DNA of 64,000 nt from Mytilus californianus (lineage: Eukaryota > Mollusca > Bivalvia > Mytilida > Mytilidae): positions 1,426,001 to 1,490,000 of the forward strand of contig NW_026262669.1 of the NCBI RefSeq assembly GCF_021869535.1, written 5' to 3'. Position numbers and translations under genes: made by a program. Of this stretch, positions 36,401 through 46,346 are shown piece after piece; the stretch's first letter is position 1; each line of letters starts with the position of its first letter. The notes under the pieces are model-generated. The model was not told the DNA's origin and did no database searches. It saw only the letters and a program-made list of their open reading frames with translations.

Positions 36401-37905
36401 ATATATCAAAAGTAGTTGACCTATTGATAACCGTATGAGGAAATCACTAGCCCAACCATTGAAACCTAACTTTGGCCAAAGAAAAATGCATGAACATTAG
36501 ATCGAGGTCACAAAATACTTGCTAGACATAAATGTACATCTTACAGTTATACCATATATCAAAAGTAGTTGACCTATTGATAATAGTATTGGGAATAACT
36601 AGCCTAACCATTCAAACTTAATTTTAGCCAAAGAACCATACATGAACATTAGATCGAGGTAAGAAAATACCTGCTAGACATAAATGTACATCTTACAGTT
36701 TTTCCATATACCAAAAGTAGTTGACCTATTGATAATAATATTGAGAAATCACTAGCCCAACCATTTAAACTTAACTTTGGCCAAAGAACAATGCATGAAC
36801 ATTAGACCGAGGTCACAAAATACCTGTTTGACATAAATGTACAACTTACAGTCATTCCATATATCAAAAGTAGTTGACCTATTGACAATAGTATCGGGAA
36901 ATCACTAGCCCAACCATTGACACTTAATTTTTGCCAAAGAACAATGCATGAACATTAGATCGAGGTCACAAAATACCTGCTTGACATAAATGTACATCTT
37001 ACAGTCATTCGATATATCAAAAGTAGTTTACATATTGCTTACAATATCTGAGAAACAGACTTAACCAGGAATACTGACAATACTCGACATTGACCAATAA
37101 ACTTTGAACATAAGGTCACGATCAGATTAACCCTCCCAGACAGATATGTAGTTAACATATAGCTTACAGTTAAAAAGAATTCACACACTTGAATGTTTAT
37201 TATGACAAATGAATTGTAAATAAAGCTGTTTTTAAAGATTGAATGTAAACAATATATATGAATGGACATTTTAAATCTACATGTATGAAGTGTAAAACAA
37301 GTGCGCAAAGGCTGAAAACTTTTACCTGCTTAACTGGTCGTGGTTGTTTTTATGTTACAAGTTGAAAGATTTTACTACAATAATCATATGCGCTAAACAT
37401 TTGCAATGACCCATGTAAATGAGGTCAAGGTCAAATGATATCTCAGACGTACACGTCTATGATTAGTTTATGTACACCCAAAAAATTATAGTATTGGGGG
37501 AAAACTAACCAGACCATGCAAACTTAACTTCGGCCCAAGAACCATGCATGAAGATGGGATCGGGGTAAAAAAATATCTGCTTGACATAAATGTACATCTT
37601 ACAGTCATTCCATATATCAAAAGTAGTTAACATATTGCTTACAATATCTGAGAAACAAACTTAACCAGGAATACTCGACATTGACCAATCAACCTTGAAA
37701 ATGAGATTAACCCTCCCAGACAGATATGTATACATAGTAAAGTTGACATGTTGCTTATAGTATCTTGGAAAAAGACTGAACTGCGGAAACTTGACACTGA
37801 CATTTGAACATTGTACATGAAGCCAAGATCATATGCTGGCTGCCAGAAAGACATATATACATGCAGCTTACAATCATTCCATTTACAAAAAAGAAGACGT
37901 GGTAT

Positions 37906-38617
37906 GATTGACAATTTGACAACTCTTCTGTATTGATAAGAGATCAATTAATGTCTCAGTCAGTGATGTTTACAGCGGATGACCGTGAGGGCATTTCAGT
38001 GTATTGCTGTCGCCTAGATTTCCATTACGTAACTTTCGTGTTGAGTTTTTAACCGATCTATAAACATGATAAATACGCAGAAATCATAAAACCTGAGTAT
38101 ACTGATTTGTATCACTACAATATAATAGTTATTATGGTGAGGTTGAATTCCCTGTCATTAATTTATCATACACACGCATACTTGTCTGAGAAAAAAAAAT
38201 ATATCTGTACATTAACCTCACATTCTGGTATAGAGATGTGATATTTTTTCTGAGACAAGTGCTTGTCAGACCATACACAAGAACTTGCGGTCATCCGATG
38301 TTCAGTACTTCATTGCTTTGATTATAGGTTACAATCATTCCATACAATAAATATAGTTGTACTCCTGCTAAAATATCTATCAACGCAGGTATTCATATTG
38401 TGAAAAGTTGTCGAAATCCGGATATGGTGTACAAATTTTAGCTCCTCATGTTTGTGGTTTACCATCTTTGCCGCTAGTTTATTGTTTTCCATTTTGTATT
38501 AAATTATTTACTAGTATATAAAGATCCACTTATGTCTTTGTTACATCTTGTAATCCATTTATTTGGCAATCGGCAATGGCAGTCAGCAGGGTTTAAGAAC
38601 ATAAGTTGTTCGACCTG
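37906..38617. other. Spacer after the array
   Basis: No gene recognised. Array-like words fade out before 37905. The stretch 38390-38500 may be a retroelement remnant but nothing decisive was seen. Confidence 0.4.
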
Positions 38618-38720
38618 TTAGGGGACGACCATTTGATATTCTATTGGGGGGGGGGGGGGGAGCAGGAGGATTTGTTTATGATCGGTTATTTATTTTTGTA
38701 AACTGAGAGGACAGATTATT
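38618..38720 (+). repeat. GGGGACGACCATTTGAT / poly-G repeat, plus orientation
   Basis: TAGGGGACGACCATTTGATA is followed by ~18 G and GGAGGATTT. The same sequence in inverted orientation is at 45100-45250. The two face each other across the PLE block. Confidence 0.7.
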
Positions 38721-38732
38721 CATTTTCTGCAC

Positions 38733-38795
38733 TATTAAAGCAAGATTTTTCATTTTCATTAAAGCAAGATTTTTCATTTTCATTAAAGCAAGGGA
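38733..38795 (+). repeat. 24-bp tandem repeat, about 2.5 copies
   Basis: TTAAAGCAAGATTTTTCATT is repeated with period about 24. Confidence 0.8.
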
Positions 38796-39018
38796 CTGAT
38801 TATTCATTTTCACAACTATATTTATGATATTCGAAAACATACAATTTTTAAATTATTTGTTTATTATAAATAATACATGTATAGTCAAGTGATTATGTAC
38901 CATTTAATCAGAATTAATCATCATCCTCTGCAGAAAGAAATCTTCTATATTCCCAACTGCATATACATGTCATGCATGTATTGCATACATACATAGTATT
39001 AAAGTTTGGTTGTAACTA

Positions 39019-39621
39019 GCCTCTTTTAAAAGTATTTTAAATATTGAAACTGATATAACTTGAAAAACAAACAGTATTATTTATTTACTCACATGAAACA
39101 AACCGGGATGCGGTATTCAGTACGTAGGTGAAACTGGACGATATTTATCAAAACGCACTCAAGAACATCTGTATCGTTTTAAAAGACCCAATAAATTCAA
39201 AAGTATCATTTATCAACACCTTAAGAAGCACAATCATCCTATCAAATATTTAGCAGGTCAACCTTTAGAAGTTGTAGATAAGCAGCCTGGTGAATCTCAT
39301 TCAAAGTTTGTACGATCACGGAAAATAATTGAATTAAATTGGATTAAAAAATTACAGACAGTCTACCCTCTCGGTCTTAATGATAATATCATGGGAATTG
39401 GTAATATATCAAGAACCGATTCTGTTAACATTTTGGATATAGTTTCTAAACCTGTTCGTAAAAACCGTTCTCATGGTCGTAGAAAAAATCGCAATCAAAG
39501 AAAATTTCGGACCAATCATACCAATATTTCGGACCTAATTTCTATTTCAAAAAACAACGGCAGACATTATCTGTTAACAAAGCTGTGTTCATTACCGGTT
39601 AATAAGTTAAATAAAGTTTAG
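39019..39621 (+). pseudogene. Naiad GIY-YIG endonuclease domain with two in-frame UGA codons
   Basis: The frame (positions 1 modulo 3) runs through UGA at 39061-39063, UGA at 39094-39096 and on to UAG at 39619. Around them the protein reads ILNIETDIT-UGA-KTNSIIYLLT-UGA-NKPGCGIQYVGETG, then LSKRTQEHLYRF, IIYQHLKKHNHP, and SRKIIELNWIKKLQTVYPLG. IIYLLT and QYVGETG are the GIY and YIG halves; R, H, E and the HxxxH-like residues of a PLE endonuclease follow. In the canonical PLE endonuclease at 45431 both UGA positions are cysteine (NCKTSNVVYL and LLQCKCGKQYVGES), so each UGA replaces a Cys of the zinc-binding cluster. A basic region (KNRSHGRRKNRNQRKF) ends the segment. It nicks target DNA during retrotransposition. 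Confidence 0.8.
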
Positions 39622-39629
39622 AGGATTGA

Positions 39630-41815
39630 AACACAATTTCATATAGCAGTCCTAAGTATGAAATCGTTCAAATTATAATGGCATATCGTTGTTCTAAACT
39701 GTTTCCCAAAATTGATCGCCCTGAAGATCATAAAAAACATTTCATTAAAATAAATTATGTAAATAAAGGTTTTGATTTTGTAAATATTGCCGGTATTTTT
39801 AACGACCATTCTGTTAAAGAACAAATTCCTGGATATTTTGATAATACTGAGCTCCCTCTTATTTAGTTATATTTACAAGAAATCTACCCGGAAATTTGTG
39901 TTTAATTATAGCCAATTGTGTAAAGATGTTAATATCAGTGAAAATACACCTACTTCATGTAATTGCAGTAATTCCGAATACATTTATGGACCCATTTCCC
40001 ATGTTATAACAGGAGATCTTAACATCGTTCAAGACCGAGAGTTAAAATCATTCCTCAGTTAAGGACCTAAATATCGTCCCCCGTCAATTATCAATTGGAA
40101 TGAGTGTCGTAGTAGCATCCACGACTCACTCCGTACTTACTGTTCGAAATGGATAAAACGGGAAAAAGCTGACAAAAAATCTTTGGACTCTTTTTTTTAA
40201 TTCAGTAATGAACATAGTTGATATACGTATTCAACATTTTAAAGAACATTTTACTCTTAACAATAACCATAATAAACCTATTTCTCGTATCAAACATAAA
40301 CTAAAAGAATTAGCCAAGGAATTTGTTTTTGTCCCGGCCGATAAAGCTGCTAATAATATTAGTATTGTTTGACGTAAATTTTACATTGAGATTCTGCAAA
40401 AAGAAATCACCAATTCACCAACATTCCAACTGACTCCATTTTCAGAAAACGACATCTGTAACAAACACAAACTTTTAGCTACCGCTTTACAAGCAGAACC
40501 AAATACAATGAAAGTCCCAACTATGTATTGGCTTCCGAAGCTACACAAAACACCTTACAAATATAGATTTATTTCGTCTTCAAGCCATTGTTCAACTACT
40601 AAATTGTCTATTCTTCTTACCAGTACACTTGATACAATCAAAAACCTGATAATAAATTGTTCAAATAAGGCCTTCGAAAATAGTGGAATTAATTACTTTT
40701 GGAGCGTCAAGAACTCGTTGGAAGTACTTGACAAATTGCATGCTTATATTGGTGATTTTGAATCTGTTCAAAGTTTTGATTTTTCTACCCTATATACCAC
40801 ATTGCCTCACATTCTCATTAAGAAAAAATTTACACACATAATTAAATGGGCATTTAAAAAGTCAGAATGTGAATATATATGTTCAAACTTTTTTAGGTAA
40901 TTTTTTAGTAGCAATAAACAAAAAAACTATGTCAATTGGACATGCTTTGATACTATATCTGCCCTTGAATTTTTACTAGATAACATTTTTGTTCGCTTTG
41001 GAGATTCCGTATATCGTCAGGTTATCGGAATTCCAATGGGGACTAACTGTGCACCACTTATTGCGGACCTGTTTTTGTATTGCTATGAGTTACAATTTAT
41101 GACAAAAATCAGCAAAGACTCATCGAAACAACATCTGATACACAAATTTAATAATACTTTTAGATATTTGGATGATATTTTGGCTCTCAATAATGACGAC
41201 TTCAGTATGTATACTAAAGAAATTTATCATGTTGAACTGACTTTAAATAAAGCTAATATTAACAATGACCACTGCCCTTTCCTCGATCTTGATATCTATA
41301 TCATTAACGGAAAGCTTAATACTAAAATTTATGATAAAAGAGATGATTTTTCATTTCCTATCGTTAATTATCCATTTTTAGATGGTGACGTTCCCTTGTC
41401 ACCATCTTACGGTGTTTATATATCTCAACTTGTACGATTCGCTCGTGTATGTAACAATGTTTTAGATTTTAACGAGAGAAATTTATGTATTACTGAAAAA
41501 TTATTACACCAGGGTTTTCGATATCACAAACTAGTCAAAACATTTACTAAATTTTATCATCGGTATAAGGACATCATTCGTAAATTTAGCTCAACATGCA
41601 GACTTCTTATACGTTCAGGTATTTCACATCCAATTTTTTATGGAAATATTCTTTATAAAGCACAAAAATGTCAGTATTCACCTCAGAAGCTAACAAAACC
41701 TTTAAATAGACTTATTAAGAAGGGATATAGTTACGATACTGTTGTCAGGTCATTAAAGATTGCATATTTTGGCGTTAATATTGATTCACTTATAGGGTCT
41801 TTGCATCGGAACTAA
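39630..41815 (+). pseudogene. Naiad CxC linker and reverse transcriptase, broken, with in-frame UGA
   Basis: From NTISYSSPKYEIV the protein continues through NYVNKGFDFVNIAGIF, the CxC linker (TSCNCSNSEYIYGP), an FVFVPADKAANNISIV-UGA-RKFY segment (UGA 40370-40372; relatives have Cys), RT motifs 1-2 (YWLPKLHKTPYKYRF), motif A (SFDFSTLYTTLPH), motif B (GIPMGTNCAPLIADLF), motif C (FRYLDDILAL, catalytic Asp pair present), motif D (PFLDLDIYI) and the thumb (YGVYISQLVRFARVC), ending at TAA 41813-41815. Lesions: one extra base near 39863, UAA at 40060, one extra T in an 8-T run near 40191-40198, UAA at 40898. Upstream, a missing base near 39619 would link this frame to the endonuclease and would bring UGA 39627 into frame. 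It copies element RNA into DNA. Confidence 0.85.
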
Positions 41816-42454
41816 ACACATTTATTTAAAAACCAGTTGTTGGCATGACACGGGTTATGTTCTTCTCATATATGTTATGATGGTATGATACTAAACCCCT
41901 AACGGGAAGGATTGTGCCTGATATTCATATGATGAAGACATAATCTTTCAATCAGTTTAATTGAAGTCTGAAGCTGGCATGTAAGTTAACTGCTAGTAGT
42001 CTGTTGTTATTTATGTATTATTGTCATTTTGTTTATTTTCTTTAGTTATATCTTCTGACATCAGACTCGGACTTCTCTGGAACTGAATTTTAATTGCGTA
42101 TTGTTATGCGTTTACTTTTCTACATTGGCTAGAGGTATAGGGGGAGGGTTGAGATCTCATAAACATGTTTAACCCTGCCGCATTTTTGCGCCTGTCCCAA
42201 GTCAGGAGCCTCTGGCCTTTGTTAGTCTTGTCTTATTTTTAATTTTAATTTCTTGTGTACAATTTGGAGTTTAGTATGGCGTTCATTATCACTGAACTAG
42301 TATATATATATTTGTTTAGGGGCCAGCTGAAGGACGCCTCCGGGTGCGGGAATTTCTCGCTGCATTGAAGACCTGTTGGTGACCTTCTGCTGTTGTCTGT
42401 TCAATGGTTGGGTTGTTGTCTCTTTGACACATTCCCCATTTCCATTCTCAATTT
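41816..42454 (+). other. Naiad 3' untranslated tail
   Basis: The tail starts with the SECIS-like fold. It continues with ATCTTTCAATCAGTTTAATT, a CTGCTAGTAGTCTGTTGTTA block, GAGATCTCATAAACATGTTT, GCGCCTGTCCCAAGTCAGGA, GGGGCCAGCTGAAGGACGCC and CTCTTTGACACATTCCCCAT, and ends CTCAATTTT. From 42150 on it is nearly identical to 55876-56179. The GAAGGACGCCTCCGGGTGCG part is GC-rich and may be structured. A minus-strand 102-codon frame over its end is not a gene. Confidence 0.8.
41867..41931 (+). promoter_or_regulatory. Putative type-2 SECIS element
   Basis: Starts 52 bases after the stop. Fold: helix I CAUAU (41867-41871) with AUAUG (41927-41931); internal loop AUGUU / AUUC; quartet strands A-UGAU (41877-41881) and UGAU (41919-41922); helix II GGUAUGAU (41882-41889) with AUUGUGCC (41911-41918), then an A/G mismatch and CU/AG; bulged AAA (41893-41895); mini-helix CCC/GGG (41896-41898, 41904-41906) with loop CUAAC. 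The AAA is 11 nt after the UGAU strand, matching known eukaryotic SECIS spacing, and the extra mini-helix is the type-2 form. It would recruit SBP2 and direct Sec at the upstream UGA codons. Found by hand; not scored by a program. Confidence 0.7.
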
Positions 42455-43199
42455 TATTGTCAAACATATTTCGCCGACCGGAGCGAGGCAAAATATTTTT
42501 TGAAGGGTTTGGGAGCCGCCGAAGGCCCAAGAAGATATAGAACAAACGATGCAAAATCATGCTTTCTGGGTGTGCCCCAGACCCTTTCTTAATCTGAAAA
42601 TGCAAGTTTTGTTTTAATAATTTTTTGACAATATTTTGGTCTCAAATCAAAAGACCAATATGCATGATAAAGCAAAAAACGAATTCACATACTAGTAGTT
42701 AAGTCTGTGGTTGCTGTTTTTTTTTAAACTCGTGATCAAGTTCATAACAAAATTACTAAATTACAAAAGGAATGCAACACTAACAGAATACAGAAGGGTA
42801 ATCAATGAACAAAAGACAAATAAATAAGAAACATCGATCACGAAAAATCAGGGCTACGTCTGAGGGAGAACAGAACTTGCTTCTTGCAAGGCACTCGCCG
42901 TGAACACAATTTGATATGGAGACAAGCGTTTGGTTTTGAAATTTCCTATACATGAGGCATTTGCCTCAATGTAGTTACGGCCCTGTAAATCAAAAGTGAG
43001 GTAAGTGTTCCTGAGACAATATTCATCAAGTTAAATGAAACCAATTTTCAGACATTTCAAGTATATTTAAATAATATTTATACTTTTATTATTAGAAGAT
43101 TTGGGAAGTGTTTCCCGATTTTTTTTGGGAAAAAAGATGAATTTATGAAGAATCTGGGGCCATCTTATACTTTCGATTAGACCTGCTGAGTTATTAATT
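42455..43199. other. Spacer
   Basis: 42465-42540 is GC-richer (GCCGACCGGAGCGAGGC, GGGAGCCGCCGAAGGC) and may be a short repeat remnant. Otherwise no supported feature. Confidence 0.4.
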
Positions 43200-43245
43200 A
43201 AGTCTCCCAAACGAAGTTTGGGAAGACTTATTGTTTTTGCTCAGT

Positions 43246-43316
43246 TCTTCTTCTTCTTCTTCTTCTTCTTCTTCTTCTTCTTCTTCTTCTTCTTCTTCTT
43301 CTTCTTCTTCTTCTTC
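43246..43316 (+). repeat. (TTC)n microsatellite
   Basis: About 23 uninterrupted TTC triplets. The matching position in the second element copy (59945-59980) has a shorter, interrupted tract, so it is length-variable. Confidence 0.95.
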
Positions 43317-43609
43317 CGCCGCTTTTAAATTTGAACTTGTCCGCACCCGTTCTCCAAAACCGCTTGTCAGATTAACTTAGGGTTTCACAATATGTTAGAC
43401 TAACATGTCTAGTGGTGCAATCAGGGTTTTGTTTGTGCAATGGGGTTTATAAAGGGGTACTTTGAGGGGCAAAAAGAAAAGAGGGTTTTACTATAGAACC
43501 CTATGGGATTTTATTTTTTTAAATTTTCAAATAATAATAAATTGAAAACCGTTCGTGATAGACACAATCTTTTTAATTGAAAATGTTCTAAATGATAAAG
43601 CCCATTAAA

Positions 43610-44955
43610 TGAAATACAGGGCTAGTCCCCAGGGGTCACCCCCACCCCCTGCCATTTAAGAAAGTTCTAATATCTTCTAGGTGGTCAAGATCCCCAACCC
43701 TAAACCATATATATTCTGGTTTGTCATGCTAAGATGGTTTGAATGATATACAGGGTTAGTCCCCAGGGGTCATCCCGACCCCCTGCCATTTCAGAAAGTT
43801 CTAATATCTTGTAAATGGTCGAGATCCCCACCCCTAAACCATATATATTCTGGTTTGTCATGATAAAGCACATCAAATGAAATACAGGGTTAGTCCCCAG
43901 GGGTCACCCCCACCCCCTGCCATTTAAGAAAGTTCTAATATCTTCTAAGTGGTCAAGATCCCCACCCCTAAACCATATATATTCTTGTTTGTTATGCTAA
44001 GATGGTTTGAATGATATACAGGGTAAGTCCCCCAGGGGTCATCCCGACCCCCTGCCATGTGAGAAAGTTCTAATATCTTGTAAATGGTCGAGATCCCCAC
44101 CCCTAAACCATATATATTCTGGTTTGTCATGATAAAGCACATCAAATGAAATACAGGGTTATTCCCCAGGGGTCACCCCCACCCCCTGCCATTTAAGAAA
44201 GTTCTAATATCTTGTAAGTGGTCAAGATTCCCACTCCTAAACCATATATATTCTGGTTTGTCATGCTAAGATGGTTTGAATGATATACAGGGTAAGTCCC
44301 CAAGGGGTCATCCCGACCCCCTGCCATTTGAGAAAGTTCTAATATCTTGTAAATGGTCGAGATCCCCACCCCTAAACCATGTATATCCTGGTTTGTCATG
44401 ATAAAGCACATCAAATGAAATACAGGGTTAGACCCCAGGGGTCACCCCACCCCCTGCCATTTAAGAAAGTTCTAATATCTTCTAAGTGGTCAAGATCCCC
44501 ACCCTAAACCATATATATTCTGGTTTGTCATGCAAAGATGGTTTGAATGATATACAGGGTTAGTCCCCAGGAGTCATCCAGACCCCCTGCCATTTGAGAA
44601 AGTTCTAATATCTTGTAAATGGTTGAGATCCCCACCCCTAAACCATATATATTCCTATTTGTCATGTCTCGAACATTTGAATGACGTATATGGTCAGTCC
44701 CAAGGGGTTTCCCCCACCCCCAATGTTCTTATATCTTGTAAATGGTTGAGATCCCCACCCCTAAACCATATATATTCCTGTTCGTCATGTAATGAACATT
44801 TGAATGACGTATAGGGCCAGTCCCCAGGGGTTCCTCCCCACCCTCAATGTTCTAGTATCTTGTAAATGGTCGAGATCTCCACCCCTAAACCATATATATT
44901 CTGGTTTGTCATGCCAAGATGATTTGAATGATATACAAGGTTAGTCCCCAGGCAT
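43610..44955 (+). repeat. ~132-bp satellite alternating in two monomer types
   Basis: Each unit carries ACAGGGTTAGTCCCCAGGGG, CCCCCTGCCATTT, AAGTTCTAATATCTT, GGTCGAGATCCCCACCCCTA and AACCATATATATTCTGGTTT. Type 1 has GTCACCCCCAC and AATGAAATACA; type 2 has GTCATCCCGAC and AATGATATACA; they alternate, giving a ~265-bp dimer. The last units are diverged (TTCGTCATGTAATGAACATT). Confidence 0.85.
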
Positions 44956-45099
44956 CCTTATGCATATAACTTTACTGGACCAAACCAATTTTCACTGGAC
45001 GTTGCCCAATGTCAGGCGACCCTGGGAATTACGAATTATGGGAGCTTCGTTTAGGAGACTTCGTAACAGCATCCTGTTACAATCATTTCTTGTTTTTAA

Positions 45100-45250
45100 T
45101 ACATTGCAAGTCAGGTAATTTATTTTCAAACTACCACAGAACAAACCATTTATTTTTGTGATTATCAAGGCTGAGTTATTTATTTTCTAAATCATCCTCC
45201 CCCCCCCCTCCCCCCCCCCCCCCCCAGAAAATCAAATGGTCGTCCCCTTA
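45100..45250 (-). repeat. GGGGACGACCATTTGAT / poly-G repeat, minus orientation
   Basis: Reverse complement of the repeat at 38618-38720, with long C runs at 45198-45225. It ends against the 3' tail of the endonuclease fragment. Confidence 0.65.
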
Positions 45251-45955
45251 GTCAAATGCGTTTTGTTAAAATATTTTCACTTTTTTGGTCTTTTGTAAAT
45301 TTGTTGTATGTGCTGTATTTAGACCCTTCTACAACGAAATTTGTTTTACATGCACACGTATAAAAATTGCGGTTTTTATCCAACGCTTTAAAAAATATAA
45401 CCCAATTGTAAAGCACTTCGCGAATTCGAACTACCTCTTTTCATTTATCCCATTCGGTGCCAAAGTTTTTAATGTTCTTATCCAAAATCTTTCCCGAGTG
45501 AGTCTTTCCTCCCTATACCAAGCAGTGTTGTGGTCATTGATTGTACTGGTCAGTCGATTGCAATCTGCCTTAGTGTGACCAGGGGATCTCAAATGTCGAC
45601 TGAGAGGGAGGTCTGGCTTGCATTGGTAGTCGCTACGATGACCGTTCATTCGTTTGTGAAACGGCTGTTCTGACTCGCCAACATACTGTTTACCACATTT
45701 ACACTGTAAGAGATACACAACATTTGAAGTCTTGCAATTAACATTGCAAAATATGGTGCATTCTGTACCAGTGGAGTGACTGTTAAAAGTCTGGGTATCC
45801 AGTATTTGTTTGCAAGTCAGACATCGTTTGTTTCCGCAACCCTTGCAAGAGCCCACAGATGAAGGAAGAGCCTACTTGAGAGGATAAATCAGCTCTCACA
45901 AGCAAGTCTTTAAGGCTTTTTGGCCTACGGAAAGCCAGTACAGGTGGCTCGGGAT
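45245..45955 (-). pseudogene. Canonical PLE C-terminal GIY-YIG endonuclease fragment
   Basis: The main frame (45856 to 45431) encodes a Cys-rich motif GSCKGCGNKRCLTCKQI, then CNVNCKTSNVVYLLQCKC and GKQYVGESEQPFHKRMNGHR, then LSRHLRSPGHTKADC and RERFWIRTLKTLAPNGINEK before the stop. That is a GIY-YIG nuclease with the CCHH cluster of PLEs. In another frame just upstream (to 45955) lies VLAFRRPKSLKDLLVRA, the usual lead-in to this domain in endonuclease-last PLEs, so a frameshift separates them near 45856. RT is absent: homology stops at a (TA)n tract. All cluster cysteines here are ordinary Cys codons, unlike the Naiad. Dead, 5'-truncated copy; 3' tail runs to about 45245. Confidence 0.85.
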
Positions 45956-45974
45956 ATATATATATATATATATA
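45951..45974. repeat. (TA)n microsatellite at a retroelement junction
   Basis: About 11 TA repeats at the 5' edge of the endonuclease fragment. Confidence 0.9.
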
Positions 45975-45979
45975 AGAGT

Positions 45980-46110
45980 CAAATCTATGGTGGGTTCCAG
46001 ATCTATGGCAAATTCCTAATCTATGGTTCATTTGATCACAAACGTCAAACAAATCATAAATCTATGGCAGTTTTGTTTTTGTTTTCTCCAAATCTATGGC
46101 AGATTTCGAT
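45980..46110 (+). repeat. Short AAATCTATGGCAGATT-type tandem repeat
   Basis: The word ATCTATGG(C/T) recurs about five times with irregular spacing (about 17-45 bases). Confidence 0.7.
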
Positions 46111-46181
46111 AATACGTAATTTTAAGTAACGTCATGTTACGTCCAAGCCATCGCTAACAGTGACGTTATCGTTATATCCAT

Positions 46182-46309
46182 AGGAGGATCCAGGGGGGGG
46201 GGGGGCCCTGGGGGGCCCGCCCCCCCCCCTTTTCGTGGGAAAAATTTGGTTGATTATATAGGGAATCACTGAAGCGTGACTGGAGCCCCCCCCCGTAAGG
46301 TCAGTCAGC

Positions 46310-46346
<37 letters not shown>

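Larger units (their letters stand above)
16713..37905. repeat. 21-kb satellite array with ~1485-bp higher-order units
   Basis: Two components alternate. The first is tandem ~154-bp monomers (landmark ATGCATGAACATTAGATCGA; for example 18344, 18498, 18651, 18805, 18960). The second is a ~700-bp spacer with AGAAACAGACT, CTTGAATGTTTATTGTTACA, ACAAGAGCGCACAGGCTGAC, GGTCAAAAGCAATGTTACAG and A-run/GTCAGGAT-type words. The landmark ACAAGAG starts at 17169, 20427, 21768, 23255, 24741, 26639, 28122, 29296, 31194, 32677, 34164, 35651 and 37297, giving a period of 1483-1487 in most intervals. Edge units are most diverged, central ones most alike, as expected from unequal exchange. The short open frames throughout are repeat artefacts. 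Confidence 0.9.
39007..42454 (+). mobile_element. Naiad-type Penelope-like retroelement, decayed, with selenoprotein features
   Basis: Domain order is GIY-YIG endonuclease, CxC linker, reverse transcriptase, then a ~640-bp 3' tail. This permuted order with a CxC linker defines the N-terminal-endonuclease PLEs (Naiad group) of invertebrates; canonical PLEs have the endonuclease last. Naiads in spiders and clams are reported to encode several selenocysteines. The 5' edge is unclear: coding similarity starts near 39019 and the upstream sequence looks unrelated, so the copy is probably 5'-truncated. The 3' edge (CATTCTCAATTTT) is fixed by a second copy of the tail at 55876-56179. The copy is dead: three frameshifts, two UAA stops and one frameshift-linked UAG. 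Confidence 0.85.
43200..45061. mobile_element. TIR/satellite element (AAGTCTCCCAAACGAAG ends), copy 1
   Basis: The left end AAGTCTCCCAAACGAAG is matched by CTTCGTTTAGGAGACTT at 45045-45061. After the left TIR come GGGAAGACTTATTGTTTTTG, a (TTC)n microsatellite, CCGCCGCTTTTAAATTTGAA, then ~10 tandem units. A second copy, same orientation and order, is at 59883-61737. No protein-coding capacity is seen. Confidence 0.8.

Noticed and set aside
16713..37905. CRISPR-like array
   Set aside because: Repeats are long (~154 bp and ~1.5 kb), without short unique spacers, in an animal genome.
42297..42605. 102-codon minus-strand frame
   Set aside because: It is antisense to the Naiad 3' tail, which recurs as non-coding sequence at 55876.
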